Shown here: positions 11,101-21,128 of the stretch, piece by piece
Numbering within the stretch: position 1 is the stretch's first letter
Layout of the letters: every line of letters starts with the position of its first letter
Source: Scolanthus callimorphus
Lineage: Eukaryota > Cnidaria > Anthozoa > Actiniaria > Edwardsiidae
Length of the DNA: 64,000 nucleotides
Reading direction: 5' to 3'
NCBI GenBank assembly: GCA_033964015.1
Contig: CM066919.1
Coordinates: 20,090,146-20,154,145, forward strand
Position numbers and translations under genes: made by a program
Notes under the pieces: generated by a model
What the model saw: the letters and a program-made list of their open reading frames with translations, nothing else
Databases searched by the model: none
What the model was told of the DNA's origin: nothing

Positions 11101-13390
11101 CTCTAAAGCGCTTTCCGATGGACGCCATAAAGGCACATATGGTATGAAAGGAGCCCATCCTTGGAACTAGCCGTTGGAACTCGTGGTCTGTGTTGTGCCA
11201 GATTACTTCTAAAACCTTGGCATATATCGCCTGGTCTAGAACAACAGTGACGTCATTCTGTCCGAGATGGTCCGCCATCTGCAGGGACTTCTTCAGTATG
11301 GTATACACAGTTGGCATCTCAGTTGGGCTTGAGTCGATCACTTGGCAGTAGCCTACACAGCTTTCCCGTGGAATTTGGTCTTCCTGGAGCTTGATGTTGA
11401 ACCCAGTCCACGCGGGTATTACTTGACGTCTATCATCTGAAAACGTGAACAAGCTGTCCTGGATAGGTTGTCTACACAGCATCCAGCCAAAGTCAATCTT
11501 TCTCGCGTAAGCTCTTGTTTGCGGGTCGATCTGAATGACATCTTGTAATGACACGTTGAATGTACTAGGACCTTGACGGTTACCAGAGTGAAAGGGTAGA
11601 ACGTCTGTTGGAACGCTTGCTAACGAGCGTGATCTGGAGCGAGGTTTGCCGGCTGTCGTCATATTTGGGGGTAGAGCACAAGATAAGGGTTTCCGCTGGA
11701 TTGCAATTCCATTGGTGCAGTGGGTCGTCCCTTTCCCTAAAAGAAAAAGAACATTACAGTTTGGACAGAGAAACTACGCACATCACCACCTTTCAAAACC
11801 TTTTTTACCATTATTTATGCACTTATATTTAATTTGATTAAAAGTACCTGACAGGGTTTCTTCAAGTATGTCATTATTATCCCAGCAAAACACAGCGGGA
11901 ATTCCAGTAGTACATGTACTTGGAATAACAATTCCGTCCTCCTGCCTGGCCAACTCCTTTTCTGCGAGGGCGGTCTCCAGCTCTTCAATCTGTGAATATG
12001 ACAAACCATGCCCTAGCCTGTTCAATATTGTGATCAGCTCGGCATTCCCGGTCAAGCTCTTCACTGTCAGAGGGAGTGTGACATGTTTCGGTGTTTTTAC
12101 CCGGCCGCGAGTAACGATGTGAATAAAATCTTGCGCTATAGAAAGTACAGTTCGATTAACTTCTTGGGAAGCATTCGACACTCTCTCTTTGCAGAATTCC
12201 GAACAAGGCGAGCAAATCCAGTAGACCATATTATAGAGTAGGTCGGGCACCATATCATTGCTACAGTTTAGATCATCTACCGATGGCGGCCATGTCATCG
12301 CAGGCTCAATCTCGGACACGACACCTCGAATAATCTTTGCGGCGTGAAAAACCTGGGCATATCTGCCGTCCTCCGCATTCGCTGTGGCTTCTCCGTTTCC
12401 TTCCATTTCTACGCTCTCTACTTCCGCGCTGTTATTCATGACGGTTTCTATGACCTCGCCGGTAGAAATGTTGGCGCTAAAGACTATTTCACTCTTCTGT
12501 CTGGCATGTGGCTTCCGGTACGATAATGAATTGCCAAAACATTTTAACAGACGGTTTTTTAACTTCGAGGACCTGTACTGTGGTGCGTTAACGCCCTCAG
12601 CGGCTAAGTGACTACGATACTGTTCTAACAAGTCAGCCATTTTCACAGCCTTTCCCTGATCGAGAACTTCATATTGTACAACCTGTTTCAATGGTTGGAA
12701 TGCTTTGTTGTAACTCTCATCGGCGGCATCTTCCTCTTGGCAATTTTCCTTTTCGATTTTGTCGAGGGTCGATGGACGGACATAGCCGTTGTAGCATGAG
12801 CGATGATATTTGATGCCCAGGGCGACTGGATCTTGACCTTCGATTTGCAAGAGAAGACGTCTGTCACACCGAATTCGTGCTGCATTTAGCAAAGATGCAG
12901 CAGCAGACGCAGTCATATTCGATCTCAAAGATACTGTACGTCTTACTCCACTGCCAACGTTGGGCTTAAATTTCCCTTTTTGACAAATGGCACATTTGCA
13001 AATGTCGAATGGTTGAGATTGCGACCTCGAGGCTCGCGCTTGTCGTGGGGGGCTAACACTATAAGACTGGTCATCGGGCGCATCGTTTTCGCGAGAGACA
13101 TCGACCACGCCTTCCCGCTCTGCTATCTCGACTTTTTTCTTGTCCGTGTAGATCTGGTAACATCGTCGATGGAATCCCCCTCGTGGCCCATCTCTCCATA
13201 GTCCTTTCATTTCGCGCCATACACCGTCCTTTCTCTTGTTTGCACATTTTTCAAACTTCTCCCAGCTAGTCACAGAAAAAGGTGTCAGACACCCGGAAAC
13301 GTTACTCACGTGGCACAGGCATTGGTTCCACGTTTGGCTAGGTGTCAATGGGCGCTTCCTGGAGGAACCTGGCTGAATTTCGGCTGTCAT
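8153..13390 (-). CDS. Academ-type transposase: zinc knuckles, FEN1-like nuclease and CXC domain (3 exons)
   Basis: Exons 13390-11848, 11736-10994 and 10666-8153 join in frame with GT-AG introns to 1,599 codons plus stop. The start is the ATG at 13390. The N-terminal third has two C-x2-C ... H-x2-C-Y clusters (CLCHV...FHRRCY near residues 25-75; CKCAICQKG...YHRSCY near 130-200), probably zinc binding. The C-terminal third has a FEN1/XPG-like pattern: VLVIDAM (Asp1169), FVGDQY (Asp1210) then NAEREKR, QEEADT (Asp1316), SSDTDVEVL (Asp1340, Asp1342) and LTGCDTVSSFVGRGKQKAL (Asp1398), the last resembling the FEN1 helix-hairpin-helix. The tail (about 1545-1580) is CXC-rich (CSTRRCSC, CSEACTC) and acidic at the very end. 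The likely role is DNA cleavage during transposition; this is inferred from domains and from its position between TIRs. All acidic positions expected for metal binding are present, so it may be active. It could instead be described simply as a PIN/XPG nuclease of unknown role. Confidence 0.82.
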
Positions 13391-13879
13391 GTTGTAATTA
13401 TGTCAGGAGTGCCTTGCAACTGTTGGAGATAAAATATAAAACGCGCGCGTAGTGTATTAAGACAGGTTATTTTACAACTTTGAGGAACGTTTGGCCAAAA
13501 ATACTGTTGCTTAATGATTTCTATACTAATTTGTAAATTTGTGGTCCACATTTCGAAATATCACAAAAGGCAGAGGACTGGGTTCGCGCCGCCACAGAAA
13601 AAAGCGTTAACAAATGGAAAAATTCTATAGAATCTATATACATATAGGCTGTGATTGACAACCATTCTAGGTGCGAAAAATACGTCTATCTGTATAAACT
13701 AAAATTTATTTTCTCAGCTTCCTCTGGAAATTTTTTACCGGCGCGATAATACACGAATACTACCATGAAGACCTTTGAAATGAGACTAAATTCAAAGCAA
13801 CAACTTTTTATTTCGAGTAACAAGATTTTTTGCCGCTTTCTGGCAAAATTGCTCGAAGTTCTAAAAAAATCTGTCTTAA
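13391..13879. other. Upstream non-coding region of the transposon gene
   Basis: Presumed promoter and 5' UTR of the minus-strand transposase. It is AT-rich with GCGCGCGT near 13442. No distinct promoter motif is clear to me. Confidence 0.3.
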
Positions 13880-14312
13880 ATATTATTATATAAACTTCAG
13901 TGTTTTACAGGGATTTCTGCCACTGAGAAAAAACAATACTACTACTACTACTACCACCACTACTACTATTACTACCACTACTACTAATAATAATAATAAT
14001 GGTTACGCAAATCGGAATCCACTAGGTGGCTCTTCTTCCGTTGCGGGACCTACGGTTTAACGTCCTTATCCGAGAAGACGATATTTTTACATGTGAAAAT
14101 ATCAGCCATTATGTTTTCTTCCTCGTGGCCAAAGGCGCTTCCCTGGAGCATGGCAGTGTTTCTTGTTTATATAATAAACAGAGTAATACATGGACGCTTG
14201 GAGATATGGAATTTATCTTCTCGTGTTCACTTTTGATATCTCACTCGTTCGCTGCGATCACTGTTCGATATCAATGTGAACACTCGAAGATAAATTCCAT
14301 TATTATTATCTA
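13880..14312. repeat. Dispersed palindromic element inserted in the transposon, with a SINE-tail fragment
   Basis: The left part (TTCAGTGTTTTACAGGGATT and CCACTGAGAAAA) and the right part (ACATGTGAAAATATCAGCC, TTCCCTGGAGCATGGCAGTG, TTGGAGATATGGAATTTATC) together match 47094-47438 in inverted orientation. Between them sits a (TAC)n microsatellite followed by 14000-14075, which matches the 3' part of the SINE at 42197-42430. This is a layered insertion inside the Academ-like element. Confidence 0.75.
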
Positions 14313-16625
14313 ATTATTCACGGTTGATAAAAATAAAAATTTAGAGAGTCAATAATATTGCTTCGCCACAAATATATTGTAAACTCAAAACGAATAACTG
14401 GAAAACTATTTTTTGTAACATGATTTCCGGATATTTAGGCTGTGTGAAAATAAATTAGAATAATTTATTTGATCAGCCAATCAGAACGAAAATTTTTAGA
14501 ACGCGTGATGACGTCAGCCGCAAATTACTCTACCTCGTGGTTCTTGGGCTACAAAGATTCAAAGCTCCGCTAAAAACACTGGTATTTTCTACGTTTAAAG
14601 AAAGAAAATGCCGGCACCATGGCACAAACTTCCAAGTTTGTTTGGTGTTTTTTTCCCTTACGAAAAGTTTCCCTTACGAAAAGGAAAAGTCTAGTAGTTT
14701 ACAAGAGAAAACATCCGAAGACCATTGAAAGTATTATGGCAGTGACTCAAGTGCTCTCCCGTCTATGCAAGGGACGTTGCTGTGCTGGTTCAACCAGCTT
14801 GTAGTTGTTGAAGCTTAAGTCGTGCAATTATTTGGATAGTTGGACAGGTGTTTCCTGTATGTATTTCCCTGATTAACAATGGATCCAGATATCCTGCACG
14901 ATGTACGTTGATTGCCACGAAAACATGTCTTCGAGAACTTTCGGCGAGCATCTCCGACTCAAGAACCCGACATAACTTTTAAGCTTAGTTACAGTTTATA
15001 TTATTCTGACAACAACAGAATCAAATACGATGTAACAAATTATTATCTCTAAGCGAAAAGGCTGGCAATACTCTGGATTTATTGAGAATTATGAGGGTGA
15101 AACGACCACACTTTATATCACGGGATCATCATGTCACATCTCTCTACAAACTGTAAGTTTATGCTTAGCTTAAGCTTAATATCTTATAATACTTAGTTTC
15201 ATTGCATGTAAGTTATGACCTCTTAAAGGCTTAAATCGTGTAATAGTACATTTTGTTGCGCTGATAAGTTTAATACATGCTTTTGTTCAAAATCCAGCAA
15301 TCTTCATCTTATCGAATTGGAATTTCTGGCGAGCAAGCGAGCGGCTATGATTATTTTCAGCTAGCTGGTGCAGCAGCAATTTATCGCCGCGAAAACGATT
15401 CAGTTTTACTACAAAAAAATCGAACTAACTAAAGCTTGAGACTTAAGCTTATTCAGCTTTAGAAATCGGCTAGGAAAGTCTACATAAATATTTAATTTTG
15501 TCCATCCTTATAAGTAGGGTTTCAAACAAAAAATCTATGTATACTCTGATGTATGTATTATGTGAGCAGCTAATTCGAAAACCATGAAATGTTTAAAGAA
15601 AGTTTTTATCCACGGGTATGGACAGACACTGAGCTCTGAGATGACAATGTAAAAGGGTTTCACATGTTTGTGATTGTATGAATGAAATTTTCTTTCAAGC
15701 TCGCGTAGAATGTCTTCAGTCGATGGTATCGATTTGCTGCCAATAAAGACAACTAGTTTTATTCATCTTCAAGCTTCTATTTAGTTTTGAAAGCCGTAAA
15801 ATTCTAGAATCTTTGCGTTGACGTTGCAGCTTCTCCAGCGAAAACAACTGTCCGCCTCTGTGTCACACAGGCAGTACAAACTATGCACTTATAAATCCTT
15901 TAATTGATTTTATTAATGTACAAAAAAAGTTGACGGTTCAACACGATACAACGAGTCTTGATTATCGGATTGCAACAGCTTGACATTTAAAATAAGAGAA
16001 GATTATTCGTGAATAAGATTTTCTGTGTTTGGAATACTTTCTCAGCACTGATCGCACAATTATTATTACGATATGAGCTTGGATCATACCATACACATAT
16101 AGTTTCCATACGCTCTGAAATATAATTTAGAATCTAAAATTGCGTATGTGGTATTTGTTTTGTAAATGTTTTCTTACCTGTAATAATCTTTCTTTCATCT
16201 TGTAAGACATCATCCTGGACTGCGATCTGTATTGAATTTCCCGCGCGCGAAAGGCACCAAAACGAGGCTGTCATTCACTGTTTTTTTATAAGCAAATCAA
16301 ATAGCCTTCGCGTTTAAACCAAAGAAAAACTGATAACCCACACGCAAAAGGTTAACATTTGTACTGCTTGGCTTTGCAAAACAGCACATTTGCAAAACAT
16401 ATATTTTTAAAGATAATAAGGAATAAATTAATTCTGGCAATTTTTCACAAACAGACTGACAATGTCTGCCTATCATCTAAATTAATTATCGACAGTGACT
16501 AATCTTGAAACATACAACTTTCTGTTTTTTTTTTTAAACGAGTTCGTGTATCCTAAATGTCTGTACAAGGTGATTTCCCTTTATATGGTGGCAGTACATC
16601 CAATAGTTTCCTTCAACTACCTTTC
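14313..16625. other. Internal non-coding DNA of the transposon
   Basis: About 2.3 kb with only short frames. HindIII-like AAGCTT and TTAAGC motifs are frequent between 14810 and 15470, but I recognise no gene or known repeat. A second transposon-encoded protein is not evident here. Confidence 0.4.
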
Positions 16626-17182
16626 AGCCAAACCGGAAGTGATTAGCTGAGTACTTCCGGTCTAGCTTTTTGTTTTCATTTTCGTGCAAAAGCTAGGGAT
16701 TGGACCATTTTTTATTTATTGAGTACTCGGCTTGTGTGTGTGAAACGAAAGGTATCGCTAAAAAATGATTAAAGAAAGCATTAGCTTAGAAAATCTTGTA
16801 AAAAGTGCAACAAATCCTGTCTTTTCAACTGTCGAGTAGTTGCCATAGCGACAGCGCTCCTTAAATGGCGCAAGTAAGACTATAGGTATGGAATATTTTT
16901 CACAACGATATTTTGAAGGTCCCTGCCAGATTTCATGTTTTTTAAACAGAGACTTCCAAAGATATGGGATGTTTAATCAGTGTGACACTTTTCTGTTGAA
17001 AATTGACCCACCCACCCCCCCACAAAAAACAGCCCTCTAGCTCATTAGTTAAGCAGGAAATATATCGTGTAACAAGTGGATTTGTAAATTTCATTGATTG
17101 AGCTTTAATTTGATACCAAGTTCACTAGGGCAACAGGGGGGTGCTACGAAATCATACATTTCTGGTCTTGGCTCATGGACTA
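16626..17182. repeat. Right TIR of the Academ-like transposon
   Basis: Inverted and diverged copy of 7376-7940: AGCCAAACCGGAAGTG at its inner end, GAGACTTCCAAAGATATG, CATTAGTTAAGCAGGAAAT, AACAGGGGGGTGCTACGAAA, and TTGGCTCATGGACTA at the outer end. ATT follows directly at 17183-17185. Confidence 0.85.
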
Positions 17183-17185
17183 ATT
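17183..17185. repeat. Right target-site duplication (ATT)
   Basis: Partner of ATT at 7373-7375, directly abutting the right TIR end. Confidence 0.7.
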
Positions 17186-17243
17186 ACGGAATTGGGCAGT
17201 TGTTAGATGTAGTAGATGTCGCCTAAACCATTCTGGCACACAA

Positions 17244-17468
17244 TAGCCGTATTCACACTAGAGACGGAAACTCGTCTGAGACGAGTTTCTCGTCAGAAAA
17301 AGTTCCTGCTTTATGTCAATTCTGCTCAGAAACACTTGCCTGTTATTTGTCTAAACTTTCTCCTTCAAAAAAATTGTTTTCACGTGATCACAGAAGAACA
17401 GGGAACCATATTCAAGGCGAGGAACTCGTCTCAGACGGGAAACCCGTCTCTAGTGTGAATACAGCTAA
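17244..17468. repeat. TIR element (MITE-like), TAGCCGTATTCACACTAGAG ends
   Basis: The left end TAGCCGTATTCACACTAGAG followed by ACGG pairs with the inverse at 17440-17468 (CGTCTCTAGTGTGAATACAG, CTA). The adjacent CTCGTCTGAGACGAGTTTCT stretch is itself palindromic and recurs near the right end. Non-coding. Confidence 0.65.
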
Positions 17469-19200
17469 TGTCAATTCTTGGCGGAACATCAAAGGGAAAA
17501 TGAAATTGATGTTTTGAACACGCGGGTCGCTATGCAACGCGTTTAGCTGTAAAAACATAATCAAAATTAGGATGTTTATTAGTGGTTAACTGGCTGCTCG
17601 ATGTATCTGGCAATATAAGAAATCTGAAGGCCCGCTTCGTTACAGGGTAATGAAATCTCGAAATTTTACAGAGGTTTGTATGACTAAGGGCCACAGTATA
17701 GCCCTTAGCCATATAAACGCCTGTAAAAAATCACGTATTCGCGGGCTCATAACTTCGCTCCTAAACAGGCTACAACCCCCAAACTTGGCAATTTGACTAC
17801 TTTCAGAGAGATCTTTCATCGGTTCAAAACGTTTTCCAATCAGACAAATACAAAATTACGTCGAATCGGTCTATTGGACGCTGGTATGTTTCTTTTTTCT
17901 CTTCCAATTCTGGAAGTTCATATGTGAGGCCGTTTGTGTTTGTTCAAAGCTGTCAACAATGGTCAAATTCTGATGAATGAACGAATAAAAATGCATTCAG
18001 TTTGTTTTTGGCTTTTCAGGTAACAGGTCGCGCGCTGAATTTTGCCCTTTTATATCATAACGGCTCGGGCAATTTTGGAAAAAATTGAAAACACTCGTGA
18101 AATTAATCCCAAATTGTATTCAGCCCCATGTGATTACCTATACAAAGAAATCATTTTCAGAACATGAGCTACGAGTACGTAAGGTCAGATAAGAATGAGG
18201 ACGGCCACCTAATCGCGAGCCTACTATTTTTTCAGTGACAAGTCATACAAAATAGACAAGCCTTTGTTGCTCTCCGTTCTACTTCTAGACATTTTTTTCA
18301 GCAAATTTAAATTTCACACTTCAAGAAAAGCGTTATTTTAAAATACCTAGTTCTAAACACTGGATAATTTCTGATCTTTCACGGCGTTCTTTTTCTTCTA
18401 CAATGTTCAATTTCCGACCCAATTAACAACGCCCTTAAGCACTCATTTTAACGACTTCCGCCATCATATCCGCCCATTGAATAAATTACCATTCACAAGA
18501 GCGCGTGTAGGATTTTCAATGGAAAGTAAGAGCAGCAAGGAAATGAAGTAAAATAAAATACAAAGATAAAACTTTGAAGAAGCTTAGATGGTTTTACTGT
18601 TTCTATAATCACGAATGTGTCTGGACAATCACAACATCCAACAGCTGAATTTCTACATCGTTTCGGATTGCCCTTATTATCTGTTTACCTACTGGAAGGG
18701 AATTACGAGCACTGACGTTATGCTTCGTTGTGCTCAATTTTGTCTTGGTTCCCACTCGTCAGGAAATTACGTTCACTGATATTTCACTGACGCAAAAGCC
18801 ATTTTCACTGGCCTACATTTGCAGAAAATATTTGCCGATAATACAATCGGGGAGATGCTTTTCAAAAAAATTCAGAAAATCGAAGAGTCATAAAATGATG
18901 AAAATTCCCTGACTTTTTTTACACTTTCTGTCTTTCAGATTTTCCCGTTGGAACCATGTCCATAGAAAACTTTCGTTTTCACTTTTATAGCCCAGTGAAG
19001 GCCTAAAAACCTTTGCCCCCTTATAACATCAGTGCAATCTCATATTCATGTTTGACCCATCCTCGGTCACCCTGGGCGTCGCCGTGAATATCTTAGTTGT
19101 TTCTTTTCCTATAGACCTTTTCGGCTGGGCATAATGTTTTCCCATTTCACATGGTATTCATTTGAATAATCGTTATTTAGAGCGATGTACCAATCAAACA
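17469..19200. other. Intergenic, no gene recognised
   Basis: Contains a GGGTCGCTATGCAACGCGTT fragment near 17525 related to the 44665-44985 element family. Otherwise I see only short frames without domains. I searched here for the missing last exon of PIGL on the minus strand and did not find it. Confidence 0.4.
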
Positions 19201-19214
19201 CAAATGTTTTCACA

Positions 19215-19405
19215 TGAACAACAACAACCAAAGGTTGAGATTTATGTTAAACGCAGTGGGAAAATGGTGTTTTGTTGACGTTTCGAGCGTTAGCCCTTCG
19301 TCTTTTTGCTCCGACGAAGGGCTAACGCTCGAAACGTCAGCAAAACACCATTTTTCCACGGCGTTTAACATAAATCTCAACCTTTGATTGTTGTGTTCAT
19401 GTTCA
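19215..19405. repeat. Near-perfect palindrome with hammerhead-like GACGAAGGGC...GAAACGTC core
   Basis: AGGTTGAGATTTATGTTAAA at the left is mirrored by TTTAACATAAATCTCAACCT at the right, and the inner arms carry GACGAAGGGCTAACGCTC followed by GAAACGTC. GACGA...GAAA with a short stem between is the layout of hammerhead cores in Penelope-like elements, although the base expected to be U in CUGANGA is C here. It is probably an inverted pair of terminal fragments of such an element, just upstream of the receptor gene. Confidence 0.6.
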
Positions 19406-19591
19406 CGTCTCCGCCGACGCAGACCACCTAGTTTTCCCGTAAAACTAGTCATACCAAATGTTTTCACACCTGTTTTCACACACTATTTCTAAGCAACCAA
19501 AATGATTATTATCCTTATATCAAGCTGAACCACTAATCGTGAATTGCTTTCTTTCAAGATTTGAAAAAAGTCAACGTCCTACGGGAAAACC

Positions 19592-20456
19592 ATGAACAAT
19601 TCGACCCCCAGTTTCCCTTCCCTGCCTGGACCTTCCGAGGAGATGGACCCCATAATGGTCTCCGCTCTATTTTACACCGAGGGACTCCTAATCGTCATCC
19701 TTAACTGCCTCACTCTCCTAGTTTTCGTCGTTAACAGGCACTTAAGACGCCGTAGCTTTTACCTCGTAATGAGTTTAACTACCGCGGATTTGCTTCTCGG
19801 GATATTAGTGCTAGAATATGCGGTTTTCATTTATTTTGAAACACATTTCAACTACTGGAGTTTTCGAAAGAAGATATTGATGTTACCATTGTCCGACATT
19901 CTTCTGTCCATGTCTTCGTTCTCGGGTCTGTCGTGATCTCAGTTGAGCGCCTTCACGCTATTATCCGTCCTTTCCAGCACCAATACATCGCTAGTTGGAT
20001 TTATGGACTGGGTGTTGCCCTTCAATGGTTATTTATGGGTCCGTTACTGGTCACATTCTTTCTCATTCCGTTACCTACATGTTATCGCTACACCCTGGGG
20101 TTATACCTCTTTACAGGACTGGTAATTATCTGCGTGAGCTACGTTACAATCTACATAAAAGTCAAGCAGCAGCCACAGATCTCTCTCTCGCCGATGCAAA
20201 AACGAGAAACGGAACTTGCGAAGACATTTCTAATCGTGACTTTCGTTTCCCTAATGACGTGGCTACCCCTTGTGTTACAGAAATGGCTCAATTTAAGGTC
20301 CATGCCAATGTTGTATTTGAAATGTTATCAAGGTTCTCTAGTTCAATGGTGAACTCGATTATTTATGTGTTTAGGATGAAAGAATTTAGACGTGCACTGT
20401 ATAAACTAGCCTGTAAATGTTCCCGTGACCGGCCCAACTTGATTTATCCTGCATGA
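19592..20456 (+). pseudogene. Rhodopsin-like (class A) receptor, single exon, two frame breaks
   Basis: Three frames read consecutively give one seven-helix receptor of about 288 residues. 19592-19930 encodes TM1-TM3, with MSLTTADLLLG matching the TM2 LxxAD motif. 19933-about 20280 encodes VISVERLHAIIRP (ER in place of DRY) through TM6 (FLIVTFVSLMTWLPLV). About 20280-20456 encodes TM7 with NSIIYVFRM, an NPxxY variant, and a short basic tail. Both junctions (near 19932 and 20275) would be mended by one extra base each. It is an intronless receptor of the type expanded in cnidarians; the ligand is unknown. It may be a pseudogene or an intact gene with assembly deletions. Confidence 0.8.
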
Positions 20457-21128
20457 AGGCTGTTGAGAACAGTCAACCGAACGGCAATTTTCGGTTTCTG
20501 GCAAACTATCTGTTCGCACAAGAACAGAAGCGTGTCCTTTTTGTTTCTGTTTGACCTTAGGCTCAGAGAACGTAGGGTTAAGATTACATTGTGACATATT
20601 TTCATCAAAATGTATATGAGGTAAAAACATGAGAAAACGAAATTACGTGTCCACTTCATTTTTGCCTCTTCGGCACCCTCACATTTTAGGGTGCTCCGCC
20701 GCACCTGTTTAGTATCTTTCGTAACTTTTGTTCGTGATATATCTTTCTGTGGTTGTTCTATTTTTTGAAAATCTAAACGTAAAAGGCGGGGCTCGAAATT
20801 GCACCCCATCCCCACTTTTTCACTAAGGGGTAAAAAAAACGTGTTTTTAGCTTTTGCAGTGTCCTCCTAATGGATTTACGCATAGATTTTTGATGAATAA
20901 CGTTTTTGATGAATATTTTATAATGTTGGTACAAGGCGTAAAATTTCGACTATGATAACTTTGTGCCCTGAAAGGTCACCCAGAATTTTGGGACACCAAT
21001 TTCAGCCTGGCATTTTCGGAAAACCTGTTTTTCATTCCCATAGGGCATCAGTATCCTAGCAATTTATACACTCTTCAGATTGGGGTGACACACCCCTCCC
21101 AACCCTAACAAGTTTATCTGTAACTTAC
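20457..21128. other. Non-coding between the receptor and PIGL exon 4
   Basis: A long minus-strand open frame (20444-20815) lacks any domain I recognise. The final PIGL exon would be expected at or beyond this region but is not visible. Confidence 0.35.

Larger units (their letters stand above)
7376..17182 (-). mobile_element. Academ-like DNA transposon with long TIRs and intact gene
   Basis: A 9.8-kb element bounded by inverted arms 7376-about 7940 and about 16626-17182 that share their outermost 15 bp exactly (TAGTCCATGAGCCAA) and about 70-75 percent of the rest. ATT is duplicated at both borders. The only large gene inside (13390-8153, minus) encodes a protein with a FEN1/XPG-like nuclease domain and a C-terminal cysteine cluster, the combination reported for Academ transposases (established family knowledge, from memory). 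The 3' end of the gene lies about 200 bp from the left arm; about 3.2 kb of mostly non-coding DNA separates the 5' end from the right arm, including a later repeat insertion at 13880-14312. The open reading frame argues for recent activity, while the arm divergence is unexpectedly high. Confidence 0.8.

Noticed and set aside
10982..11662. Separate 226-residue gene beginning at the internal ATG
   Set aside because: It is exon 2 of the transposase; acceptor and donor sites join it in phase with both neighbours, using GTTGGT after the Lys codon as donor.
20444..20815. 123-codon minus-strand frame considered as the last PIGL exon
   Set aside because: It has no similarity to the PIGL C-terminal signature and no suitable acceptor in phase.
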